Positions 19,694-25,412 of a stretch of 43,500 nt of DNA are shown piece after piece. Position 1 is the stretch's first letter. Every line of letters begins with the position of its first letter. Source of the DNA: a virus. Below the pieces are notes generated by a model, which was not told the DNA's origin, did no database searches, and worked only from the letters and a program-made list of their open reading frames with translations. Position numbers and translations under genes: made by a program. Location of the stretch: positions 1-43,500 of IMG/VR virus record IMGVR_UViG_3300006917_000051. The stretch is one strand, 5' to 3'.

Positions 19694-19908
19694 ACATTAC
19701 TCAAGAACAATACGATCTACTGGTTGCAAAATACGCCAGCGACATTGTAGAAGGAATGGATATGGACAGTTTGATAGAGTTTGCGTGTGATACGATTGAA
19801 GAAAATCTCCGCAAGATGCACCCCAATTCTGATGAACTTCTCCAAGAGATTTCAGAGGTTTATGGTGAAGATTATGCGGAAGAGTTCGTGCAAAGTGTAA
19901 TTGAATGA
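19690..19908 (+). CDS. Acidic helical hypothetical protein (72 aa)
   Basis: MNITQEQYDLLVAKYASDIV, DSLIEFACDTIEENL, YGEDYAEEFVQSVIE: three amphipathic helices, very acidic. Coupled by ATGA to both neighbours. Confidence 0.7.
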   Translation: MNITQEQYDLLVAKYASDIVEGMDMDSLIEFACDTIEENLRKMHPNSDELLQEISEVYGEDYAEEFVQSVIE

Positions 19909-20054
19909 CACGCAGAAGTTTAACACTCAAACCGCCTTGCAAAGTGAAAACAATTCTCCTGATTTTCACCGTTGCGTTTATACTCTCGCCAGGAGTTCGT
20001 AACGTTACCGCTAACACATTGCACACCGTCGCTGATATTATTCAACCACAATGA
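19905..20054 (+). CDS. Small membrane-anchored or exported protein (49 aa)
   Basis: Basic start (MTRRSLTLKPPCKVK), hydrophobic stretch TILLIFTVAFILS, then GVRNVTANTLHT. Looks like a signal anchor or signal peptide with a short exported part. Second such gene within 500 bp. Confidence 0.6.
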   Translation: MTRRSLTLKPPCKVKTILLIFTVAFILSPGVRNVTANTLHTVADIIQPQ

Positions 20055-20191
20055 TTGAAACTGATTTCTTTATTCTCTCACAAGAACAGTATCAGCAAAC
20101 TCTCCAAGATGCTGCCATTGAAGGTGTATCTGTTGACTACTATTTGCTGGAGTTTTGTACTGTTGAAGGTGAGTGGGTTACAGTGGAATAA
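20051..20191 (+). CDS. Small acidic hypothetical protein (46 aa)
   Basis: MIETDFFILSQEQYQQTLQD. Coupled by ATGA, and its TAA is the first triplet of repeat copy 10. No family recognised. Confidence 0.6.
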   Translation: MIETDFFILSQEQYQQTLQDAAIEGVSVDYYLLEFCTVEGEWVTVE

Positions 20192-20224
20192 AATAGCTCA
20201 CCTCTAAAGTGTCCCAATAGTATG
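20189..20224 (+). repeat. Intergenic element, copy 10
   Basis: TAAAATAGCTCACCTCT then AAAGTGTCCCAATAGTATG, exactly stop to start. Confidence 0.85.
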
Positions 20225-20470
20225 AACGACCAAACCTCCTACACTTCTCCTCACACTGGTAACATTTATCAGTGTATTGTTGAGAAGAATTGGCGTCAAT
20301 CTTGGGACGCAAATGGTAATGCTTTCAAGAAGTATTACAACACTTATAGTTTCTTTCTGAATGGAGAGTTTATCACTAAAACTCTTCACAATGATGAAAA
20401 GACTCTAAGCACAACGTTTGGAGAGTTGGAGGGAGTTTATACTCCTTGGATGACATCTGCAAGGGATTAA
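20222..20470 (+). CDS. Small hypothetical protein (82 aa)
   Basis: MNDQTSYTSPHTGNIYQCIV, FLNGEFITKTLHNDE: beta-rich, aromatic. Flanked on both sides by the repeat element, so it looks like a complete cassette. Function unknown. Confidence 0.7.
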   Translation: MNDQTSYTSPHTGNIYQCIVEKNWRQSWDANGNAFKKYYNTYSFFLNGEFITKTLHNDEKTLSTTFGELEGVYTPWMTSARD

Positions 20471-20503
20471 AATTACTCACCTCCAAAGCGTCCTAGTAGT
20501 ATG
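20468..20503 (+). repeat. Intergenic element, copy 11
   Basis: TAAAATTACTCACCTCC then AAAGCGTCCTAGTAGTATG, exactly stop to start. It differs at a few positions (TTACT for TAGCT, GCG for GTG). Confidence 0.8.
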
Positions 20504-20788
20504 AACACAAACGATCTCCTAGACAGCATCAAACTCTCTGAGCAACTGGCGCTGGAAAACTATCAACAACGCAACGGTGTTGTTGATTATCGCCTTGACG
20601 GAGTTTGCAATCATTACTTCGCAAAGTATGATTGGAATGGTAAGCGTGACGGTGAGATTTGTCTCACTTGTAAAGTTTCCAAAACCGTAAAAGGTTCGCT
20701 CCGTTACACTTTCCAGATTGACGGTAAGCGTATCGCATACAAAGAGATTTGGACTAAGTTTAACTCTCTTGGTGCATTTCGCATCTGA
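20501..20788 (+). CDS. Hypothetical protein (95 aa)
   Basis: MNTNDLLDSIKLSEQLALEN, then a basic beta-rich part with two Cys (DGEICLTCKVSKTVKGSLRY). An additional Cys-His (VCNHYFAKY) upstream could complete a zinc site, but the spacing is unusual. Starts at the repeat's ATG. Confidence 0.7.
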   Translation: MNTNDLLDSIKLSEQLALENYQQRNGVVDYRLDGVCNHYFAKYDWNGKRDGEICLTCKVSKTVKGSLRYTFQIDGKRIAYKEIWTKFNSLGAFRI

Positions 20789-20825
20789 TTTTTCTCACAA
20801 ACTCATTCATTCTTAAGTAACACAA

Positions 20826-21092
20826 ATGACGATGACTTCTCAAACGATTACTCTTGAACAGTTCCACGATTTGCTTTCTGATGCTTATGCTGTGAGTGTG
20901 AACGATACTCTATACTTTGTAGGGTATGATACAGATGACAATCCTTACATTTCCGACAATGATGGGCAGGATTATGTTGACCTTTCTACTGTAGATGGTG
21001 ATATTGAAGTTCACAAAAACTATGTGTTCTTTCATGTGAACGGTGAACCTCTTCAGATGGTTTTTCTCAACATTAAACCGCTTAATTTCTGA
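20826..21092 (+). CDS. Acidic hypothetical protein (88 aa)
   Basis: MTMTSQTITLEQFHDLLSDA, TLYFVGYDTDDNPYISDNDG. Beta-rich, acidic. ATG 20832 is an alternative start. A 37-nt pyrimidine-rich leader precedes it and no ribosome site is seen. Confidence 0.7.
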   Translation: MTMTSQTITLEQFHDLLSDAYAVSVNDTLYFVGYDTDDNPYISDNDGQDYVDLSTVDGDIEVHKNYVFFHVNGEPLQMVFLNIKPLNF

Positions 21093-21098
21093 ACTGAA

Positions 21099-21278
21099 AT
21101 GACTAGCACTTTTTATCTTGTTCGCGCTGAGAATCGCCGTGAACCTGAATCATATGTTTGCGGTCTTTATGTAACAGAAACTGAAGCACAAGAGCGAGTT
21201 GATTCTCTAAAAGAAGAATACGATTTTGCCTGGTTTGATGACATTCAAGTCGGTGATCTAGATCTCTGTAATCGCTGA
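21099..21278 (+). CDS. Small hypothetical protein (59 aa)
   Basis: MTSTFYLVRAENRREPESYV, LYVTETEAQERVDSLKEEYD: a strand followed by a helix that begins with a TE-EAQ turn, as in the genes at 19180 and 22003, so these three may be one family of tiny alpha/beta proteins. Confidence 0.65.
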   Translation: MTSTFYLVRAENRREPESYVCGLYVTETEAQERVDSLKEEYDFAWFDDIQVGDLDLCNR

Positions 21279-21291
21279 AATCTCCAAGCGA

Positions 21292-21329
21292 TTAAAGTTA
21301 CTCACCTCCAAAGTGTCCCAGTAGTATAA
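21292..21329 (+). repeat. Intergenic element, copy 12
   Basis: TTAAAGTTACTCACCTCC then AAAGTGTCCCAGTAGTATAA, followed by a 24-nt C/A-rich leader to ATG 21354. Confidence 0.8.
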
Positions 21330-21353
21330 CCACCACACTTTCCCAACCACAAA

Positions 21354-21665
21354 ATGCGTAAGATTGAAGCACAAATGAACCGCGCAATCTCCCAAGAGAT
21401 TGATTGGCAAAAAGACAACACTCAAGTTATCAACATTGAAGGCGTAAGTTTCGTCTATCTGTATAGCAATCTGATTGCTATGGTTGGTGATACTTGGTTG
21501 GAACTGTTTGATGGCGGACATCAAACAAATACCACCAAATCGCGTCTCAATGCTATTCTTGCAGAGCACGGAACTGGTGAGCGTGTTTATCAAAAAGATT
21601 TCACTTGGTTTGTATCAACATCCAACGGTGAAGTTCCTTTCAACAATGGTATCAAACTTTCCTGA
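21354..21665 (+). CDS. Conserved cyanophage hypothetical protein (103 aa)
   Basis: MRKIEAQMNRAISQEIDWQK, DNTQVINIEGVSFVYLYSN, TTKSRLNAILAEHG, YQKDFTWFV: a family I recall from many cyanophages, of unknown function. Overlaps the next gene by TGATG. Confidence 0.8.
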   Translation: MRKIEAQMNRAISQEIDWQKDNTQVINIEGVSFVYLYSNLIAMVGDTWLELFDGGHQTNTTKSRLNAILAEHGTGERVYQKDFTWFVSTSNGEVPFNNGIKLS

Positions 21666-21862
21666 TGACTGAATCTCAAATCCTTCAACTTCGTTTTCTT
21701 TGTAGTGATGTGATTTTCGATTTTGAGTTTACACAATTCCTGATTGATAATCCACAAGACAAAGACAAAATCAAACAAAAAGCGCAACAATACTACAACA
21801 AACTTCAAGCAATTCTTGGTGATGCCTATGTCCCTGATTCTGAAATGTCTCTCCCGTGCTGA
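21665..21862 (+). CDS. Small helical hypothetical protein (65 aa)
   Basis: MTESQILQLRFLCSDVIFDF, QDKDKIKQKAQQYYNKLQAI. Helical. Overlaps the next gene by 35 nt in another frame. Confidence 0.65.
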   Translation: MTESQILQLRFLCSDVIFDFEFTQFLIDNPQDKDKIKQKAQQYYNKLQAILGDAYVPDSEMSLPC

Positions 21863-22001
21863 GGAGTTAGCAAACGAAATCAATGGTGATTTGTTCTATG
21901 TACCTGAAGAAGATGTCCAACAACTTATCTCCAAACTCACCGAAGATAATGTAGAAGAGATTGCATCAGAACTCGCAGATTTAGCATACTGGTTTAACTA
22001 A
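21828..22001 (+). CDS. Small helical acidic protein (57 aa)
   Basis: MSLILKCLSRAEELANEING, YVPEEDVQQLISKLTEDNVE: strongly helical. The long overlap with the previous gene could mean the start is later, but no in-frame ATG remains. ATG 21822 is an alternative. Confidence 0.6.
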   Translation: MSLILKCLSRAEELANEINGDLFYVPEEDVQQLISKLTEDNVEEIASELADLAYWFN

Positions 22002-22002
22002 A

Positions 22003-22134
22003 ATGTTCGTTATTCGTTACTTCCGTCCTTATACTCAAGAATGGAATACTCAGTCATTCAGTACACTTGAAGAAGCACAATCTATGATTGACTTCTATCG
22101 TTCTTGCGGTTCCCCTGCTAATCTTATCAAATGA
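22003..22134 (+). CDS. Small hypothetical protein (43 aa)
   Basis: MFVIRYFRPYTQEWNTQSFS, TLEEAQSMIDFYRSCGSP: strand-then-helix layout as in the genes at 19180 and 21099. ATGA overlap with the next gene. Confidence 0.65.
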   Translation: MFVIRYFRPYTQEWNTQSFSTLEEAQSMIDFYRSCGSPANLIK

Positions 22135-22406
22135 AAGTCGCTCCAATTTCTTTCGCCAAAGCGTCCAATCGTTCCAACTATTATTGTACTTTAATCAACA
22201 ATCTGTATAAGAAAGGTTATACGACTCAACAGATTGCAGATGAGTTAGGTATGGGAAAGACATCAGTTCGTTATTACTATTATGGTCTACATAACTGTTC
22301 TGAAGCACAGTATCATTGGAAAAATGCTTTCAATGCAAATAAAGAACTCGGATACATTCAGCACAGTTTAACACAAATTCGCGTCGGTACTTCTGTTCCT
22401 ATTTGA
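22131..22406 (+). CDS. Small helix-turn-helix DNA-binding protein (91 aa)
   Basis: Residues about 24-54 (LYKKGYTTQQIADELGMGKT, SVRYYYYGL) form a clear helix-turn-helix of the Hin/resolvase-sigma type, with a Gly at the turn and Ser-Val-Arg starting the recognition helix. No dimerisation domain is obvious. A phage transcription regulator is likely. The 16-bp palindrome at 23247 would be a candidate target. Confidence 0.75.
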   Translation: MKVAPISFAKASNRSNYYCTLINNLYKKGYTTQQIADELGMGKTSVRYYYYGLHNCSEAQYHWKNAFNANKELGYIQHSLTQIRVGTSVPI

Positions 22407-22410
22407 TGTT

Positions 22411-22569
22411 ATGACAATCACAAGTTTCTATAACGGAGAATCGTATTCTAAGTTTGATTCGTATTATGAACCAGAGCACGATGATGTAATGGATGCAGAT
22501 GATTATGAACGTAGAGAGTATTATCGTAATGGATGGAATGAAGAGCAATACGATAGACAAAGGTTCTGA
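22411..22569 (+). CDS. Tyr/Asp-rich small protein (52 aa)
   Basis: MTITSFYNGESYSKFDSYYE, DDYERREYYRNGWNEEQYDR: very rich in Tyr, Asp and Arg, probably disordered or partner-dependent. Its last codons contain the -35 box of the promoter at 22554. Confidence 0.65.
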   Translation: MTITSFYNGESYSKFDSYYEPEHDDVMDADDYERREYYRNGWNEEQYDRQRF

Positions 22570-22582
22570 GTTATGATATAAT
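22554..22582 (+). promoter_or_regulatory. Consensus sigma-70-type promoter for a putative small RNA
   Basis: TAGACA (22554-22559), 17-bp spacer, TATAAT (22577-22582). It matches the bacterial consensus at 11 of 12 positions. Expected RNA start about 22589. Host RNA polymerase alone should read it, so early expression is likely. Confidence 0.75.
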
Positions 22583-22588
22583 GAAGAG

Positions 22589-22702
22589 GAAGGGAGTTTG
22601 CCTCTATTCAGTAAACAAAGTGACTTCCGTAGAGTATAGATAATTTCCAATAAAAGGTGGTTGGGTGTATAAGAGAGGGACTGGTAATCCCTCTCTTTTT
22701 TT
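22589..22702 (+). ncRNA. Putative phage small RNA (about 114 nt)
   Basis: A short unit bounded by a consensus promoter and a strong terminator with no credible gene inside. The only ATG frame (22581) overlaps the -10 box. Predicted 5' fold: GGAAG (22588-22592) with CTTCC (22624-22628) enclosing GTTT/AAAC. A single-stranded A-rich middle follows, then the terminator hairpin. Layout is that of a trans-acting small RNA. Alternative: a 5' leader whose gene was replaced by the adjacent HNH insertion. Confidence 0.55.
22671..22702 (+). terminator. Strong intrinsic terminator
   Basis: 10-bp perfect stem AAGAGAGGGA (22671-22680) with TCCCTCTCTT (22688-22697), 7-nt loop, then a run of seven T (22696-22702). 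Reads on the plus strand. It meets the stop codon of the minus-strand HNH gene. Confidence 0.9.
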
Positions 22703-23204
22703 ATGTCAACAAACGACGTAATCCGTATTGCATAATGTAACTGTCTAATGCACTTTCAATGATAGTATTGAAGAATGTATTGTTATCAGGAACTGGTAAT
22801 CCTTTTCTTATAGAAGCAGAGTAAACGTTCTTTATTTTTTCTGCTACAAAATCGTCAACAATATAACCATCAAACTGCTTTTGTTTCTTATCCTCTTTCC
22901 ATTCAATGTTCTCTAATCTGTTATCACTTTTATCACCATTCTTATGTTCAACATCGCGTGAAATGTTGTCAGTAGGAATGAAAGCAAGTGCCATCAATCT
23001 ATGAACAGAAAAGTTCTTTAATCGTCCTGTATTATCCGTTAATCTTACAAATCTATCTGCTGATGTTTTGCTCTTCCAACCAGGAGAAAGTTTCTTTGAT
23101 TTGTTATTCTTAAAGGACCAAACATTACCCTCTGTGTCTATACCATAATCAGGGTAACATTTCAGTGCTTCAACATTAGAGAAGTGCTTGATTCTTGTCT
23201 CCAT
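22701..23204 (-). CDS. NUMOD4-HNH homing endonuclease (minus strand)
   Basis: 167 residues. Residues 14-40 (YPDYGIDTEGNVWSFKNNKS) are the NUMOD4 motif. HRLMALAFIP and DVEHKNGDKSDNRLENIEW are the HNH core (H...N...N, with H-K-N-G-D-K). Free-standing, AT-rich, convergent with the small-RNA unit. AGGA lies 11 nt before the start and can pair in a hairpin that holds a late-promoter-like box. Confidence 0.9.
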   Translation of the reverse strand: METRIKHFSNVEALKCYPDYGIDTEGNVWSFKNNKSKKLSPGWKSKTSADRFVRLTDNTGRLKNFSVHRLMALAFIPTDNISRDVEHKNGDKSDNRLENIEWKEDKKQKQFDGYIVDDFVAEKIKNVYSASIRKGLPVPDNNTFFNTIIESALDSYIMQYGLRRLLT

Positions 23205-23246
23205 TTGTGTGTTTTTTCCTGTCTGATTTATGTAGGGAAAAAGAGA

Positions 23247-23281
23247 TTTCCACTTGTGGAAAACGTGAAATGAGTTATAAT
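23247..23281 (+). promoter_or_regulatory. Palindrome overlapping a candidate promoter
   Basis: TTTCCAC TT GTGGAAA (23247-23262) is an operator-like palindrome. TATAAT (23276-23281) lies downstream, and TTGTGG (23254-23259) in the palindrome is a weak -35 with a 16-bp spacer. Binding of a repressor there would block the promoter. On the minus strand the same hairpin is followed by TCTCTTTTT and could act as a weak terminator. Confidence 0.45.
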
Positions 23282-23475
23282 GCGTGAAATAAAGGTGTTG
23301 TGAAAAGTGTATAGAATGTGAGGGTATTCTCTCTGTATTCTTATAAATGTGCTGAGACCTTGTTATCTAAGCGAGCATACACAAAGGAACGCGATTTGTC
23401 AACCCCCAAAGTCACAAAATCCTCACAAGACCCCCGCAAAATCCCCCGGAGCGCCCCTAAATACTCCTCAGGTAC

Positions 23476-23504
23476 TTGACACTTACCCCAAGACATTATA
23501 GAAT
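23476..23504 (+). promoter_or_regulatory. Consensus sigma-70-type promoter
   Basis: TTGACA (23476-23481), 17-bp spacer, TAGAAT (23499-23504). RNA would start at about 23511 and lead into the gene at 23532, which has AGGAG 6 nt before its ATG region. Perfect -35 box. Confidence 0.75.
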
Positions 23505-23531
23505 GTTTCCATAGCACACAGGAGCGTACTT

Positions 23532-23705
23532 ATGTCAGTTGTGTATCACCAGGCACAGAAGCAGCGTTATAGGGTAACTCTAGAACTCAATGTCCTATCC
23601 GACTTCGATCCACACCAAATTGACTGGGAGAAACTATTCAAATTGGAACCTGCAGAGAGGTGTGAAGCATACGTGGAGGATCTAGATTGCCCCTCTAAGT
23701 GGTAA
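23532..23705 (+). CDS. Conserved small cyanophage protein (57 aa)
   Basis: MSVVYHQAQKQRYRVTLELN, VLSDFDPHQIDWEKLFKLEP, AYVEDL: a family I recall from cyanomyoviruses. Preceded by AGGAG (23519-23523) and the promoter at 23476. First gene of the block that follows the gene-free stretch. Function unknown. Confidence 0.75.
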   Translation: MSVVYHQAQKQRYRVTLELNVLSDFDPHQIDWEKLFKLEPAERCEAYVEDLDCPSKW

Positions 23706-23717
23706 AATAGGCACTTT

Positions 23718-23771
23718 TAGTTTTGATAGCATAACCCCCCCTAAATACCCCTAGTTATGCTATCAAAACTA
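23718..23771 (+). promoter_or_regulatory. 18-bp perfect inverted repeat enclosing a late-promoter-like box
   Basis: TAGTTTTGATAGCATAAC (23718-23735) and GTTATGCTATCAAAACTA (23754-23771) pair perfectly. The 18-nt loop CCCCCCTAAATACCCCTA holds CTAAATA (23741-23747). The last base of the right arm is the A of the next ATG. Late initiation at about 23753 would remove the left arm; longer RNA would bury the start codon. No Shine-Dalgarno sequence is seen. Confidence 0.7.
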
Positions 23772-23950
23772 TGAGACCATTAAAGTATAAGAATTTGGGC
23801 AATGGAGTGATGATTCGCGTCCCTGAAATCGTCACCACAATTCTACCACAACTGCAAGACGTTATGCAACAGTTAGAGGATAACGGTGAGGATACTCGTG
23901 AGGTGATAATGCAGATTCTCAGTGATGTTGAGGATCGCATCAATTCATAG
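23771..23950 (+). CDS. Small hypothetical protein behind the 18-bp hairpin (59 aa)
   Basis: MRPLKYKNLGNGVMIRVPEI, TTILPQLQDVMQQLEDNGED: short basic strand region, then two acidic helices. Its start codon touches the large inverted repeat, so its translation is probably gated by it. Followed by repeat copy 13. Function unknown. Confidence 0.65.
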   Translation: MRPLKYKNLGNGVMIRVPEIVTTILPQLQDVMQQLEDNGEDTREVIMQILSDVEDRINS

Positions 23951-23953
23951 TAT

Positions 23954-23990
23954 TATAATAGCTCACCTCTAAAGTGTCTCAGTAGTATAA
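23954..23990 (+). repeat. Intergenic element, copy 13
   Basis: TTATAATAGCTCACCTCT then AAAGTGTCTCAGTAGTATAA, followed by a 55-nt leader to ATG 24046. TATAAT replaces TAAAAT at the left end. Confidence 0.8.
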
Positions 23991-24045
23991 GGGCGCCACA
24001 CTCTACACGGCGTTCTTATCACAAACACTTTCACTTTTCGTTGTT

Positions 24046-24390
24046 ATGAATTCCGCCCAAATCCTGACGTTCACTGAAGCATTTCCTCCCGCTCATAAGT
24101 TGACTGAAACTCTGATGAACATTGACTATAAAAAGCACCTGAACACCTATATGGATGGTGTTATGAATGTCTGTGCATTTATCGCTGTGATCGCTACTCT
24201 GATCGCCTCTAAGTGGCAGGAGAATGATGTTACTGAGCGTCTGCAAATCGCTGCTCTGAACGTTATCACCTGGACCCGCAACGTTGCAGTCCCCGCTGTG
24301 AAGAACGCAGCAACTGTAACTTATAACGCAGGTCAGAAAGTGCGTGAGGTTTATGATGTGATCTCTTCGCCTCTGTTCATTACTCTTTGA
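24046..24390 (+). CDS. Membrane protein (114 aa)
   Basis: MNSAQILTFTEAFPPAHKLT; a membrane segment at about 40-56 (VMNVCAFIAVIATLIAS); then an amphipathic, charged C-terminal half (LNVITWTRNVAVPAVKNAAT). GC-richer, with CGC/CGT codons. Long leader with no ribosome site. Function unknown. Confidence 0.75.
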   Translation: MNSAQILTFTEAFPPAHKLTETLMNIDYKKHLNTYMDGVMNVCAFIAVIATLIASKWQENDVTERLQIAALNVITWTRNVAVPAVKNAATVTYNAGQKVREVYDVISSPLFITL

Positions 24391-24400
24391 GTTGTAAGCA

Positions 24401-24438
24401 TTATAATATCTCACCTCTAAAGTGTCTCAGTAGTATAA
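24401..24438 (+). repeat. Intergenic element, copy 14
   Basis: TTATAATATCTCACCTCT then AAAGTGTCTCAGTAGTATAA, followed by a 46-nt C/A-rich leader to ATG 24484. Confidence 0.8.
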
Positions 24439-24483
24439 GGGGCACACCCCAAACATCACAAACCAACCACAAATCTCCGACAA

Positions 24484-24657
24484 ATGACTAACACTTTCCG
24501 CGTTGTAATCCCTACCGCTGATGGTATACAAGTCGCTGGAGAGTTTCCTACTTGGTTGAATGCATCTCTGTTCCAGCAAGTTATTCTCACTGACCGCAAT
24601 CTTAAGTGTTCGGTTGAATCGTTCTGTAACGGGATGTGGTTAAGCGAATGTGATTGA
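24484..24657 (+). CDS. Small hypothetical protein (57 aa)
   Basis: MTNTFRVVIPTADGIQVAGE, FPTWLNASLFQQVIL. Start preceded by an A/C-rich leader (CTCCGACAA) without a ribosome site. No domain recognised. Confidence 0.65.
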   Translation: MTNTFRVVIPTADGIQVAGEFPTWLNASLFQQVILTDRNLKCSVESFCNGMWLSECD

Positions 24658-24703
24658 TTCTCTCTATTCTCATTAACACTTTTCACCCTACACTTTGCAC
24701 CAA

Positions 24704-24952
24704 ATGACTATCGCTTTCCAACGCAATGCTCTTGACGTTTCCTATAACGGTTGGGAGAATTATGAGACCTGGAATGTTGCACTCTGGATTAACAATGATG
24801 AGGGTTTGTATAACCTTGCCCGTGAGTGTGGTTCGTATCAGGATTTCGTTGAATATATCAGCGAGTTCATGACACAAACTCCTGATGGTGTTCGCTATGA
24901 TGATCCTGCTGTAAATGCGATCCAAATCAATAGCGATGTGTTTGACTTCTAA
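24704..24952 (+). CDS. Conserved cyanophage protein with GWENYETWNVALW motif (82 aa)
   Basis: Residues 16-31 carry GWENYETWNVALWINND, a strongly conserved motif of small phage and bacterial proteins of unknown function. Helical remainder (YQDFVEYISEFMTQ). ATG 24704 follows a GCACCAA leader; TTG 24695 is less likely. Confidence 0.8.
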   Translation: MTIAFQRNALDVSYNGWENYETWNVALWINNDEGLYNLARECGSYQDFVEYISEFMTQTPDGVRYDDPAVNAIQINSDVFDF

Positions 24953-25065
24953 GTAACACAAAAGGGAATGAGATGCGCCCTAAAGACACTCACCAAACAC
25001 GCCACAACGGGGGAGGTAGTGGCACCCCACCAAACACACAGTTTCTTACACTTTTCTTCTTCATT

Positions 25066-25206
25066 ATGTCCAAGCAAGTGATGATTTCCATGCTCAAGCA
25101 AGGTAACACTGGCGCTGAGATTCTGTCCATTCTGGATGCACTCACCGCTGATAATGTTTCGGAGGTTTCTGATAACGAACCCACTGCAGATGTGATTGAG
25201 TTCTGA
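25066..25206 (+). CDS. Conserved small cyanophage protein (46 aa)
   Basis: MSKQVMISMLKQGNTGAEIL, SILDALTADN: a helical protein of a type I recall in many cyanomyoviruses. The frame is open upstream to 24973 but that part is Pro/Thr-rich and unlike coding sequence. Leader of about 110 nt; the gene is followed by an inverted repeat and a promoter. Confidence 0.75.
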   Translation: MSKQVMISMLKQGNTGAEILSILDALTADNVSEVSDNEPTADVIEF

Positions 25207-25226
25207 TAACACAGAGGGCACAGGGT

Positions 25227-25256
25227 TTGACACTCTGTGCCCTTGAATGTTATGAT
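25227..25256 (+). promoter_or_regulatory. Sigma-70-type promoter in the loop of an inverted repeat
   Basis: TTGACA (25227-25232), 18-bp spacer, TATGAT (25251-25256). The -35 lies in the loop of AGGGCACAG (25215-25223) and CTGTGCCCT (25235-25243), 9 bp perfect. CACAGAG/CTCTGTG gives a competing pairing. The repeat may end the upstream gene, act as an operator, or both. Confidence 0.7.
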
Positions 25257-25261
25257 AGATT

Positions 25262-25351
25262 GGTGACACTGGCGGGCAGTTAAATGCGGTTGGTTTGTTA
25301 TAGCGCGGCGCGGCGTTGTCCCGTATATAAAAACTTCGGGTCCCAGTGACC
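25262..25351 (+). other. GC-rich, probably structured leader RNA
   Basis: The predicted RNA starts at about 25263. GGT-(GA)-CACTGG (25262-25272) can pair with CCAGTGACC (25343-25351) and close a 70-nt domain with CCCG/CGGG and a GCGCGGCGCGGCG tract. Such a closed, GC-rich leader in an AT-rich genome is unusual. No known riboswitch consensus was recognised; glutamine riboswitch motifs were looked for and not found. Confidence 0.4.
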
Positions 25352-25412
25352 TCCAGAGGTGACAAAACGCGAGAGAAATATCAATCTCATAAAAAAATCC
25401 CGGAAGTATAAG

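Larger units (their letters stand above)
23205..23531 (+). other. Gene-free stretch of 327 bp with regulatory-looking sequence
   Basis: No credible reading frame. From left to right it holds the HNH leader with stem TTTTTCC/GGAAAAA (23213-23219, 23236-23242) around ATTTATG (minus-strand CATAAAT), a palindrome with a TATAAT box (23247-23281), TTATAAATG (23341), a C-rich tract with four CCCC/CCCCC runs (23404-23457) that are G-runs on the minus strand, CTAAATA (23457-23463) and a consensus promoter (23476-23504). Confidence 0.7.

Noticed and set aside
23330-23400. Glutamine riboswitch (downstream-peptide motif) suggested by GGAACGC
   Set aside because: The pairing partner and the conserved internal segment of that riboswitch are missing.
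8094-24438. CRISPR array
   Set aside because: The 14 repeated elements are kilobases apart with genes between them, not regularly spaced by short spacers.
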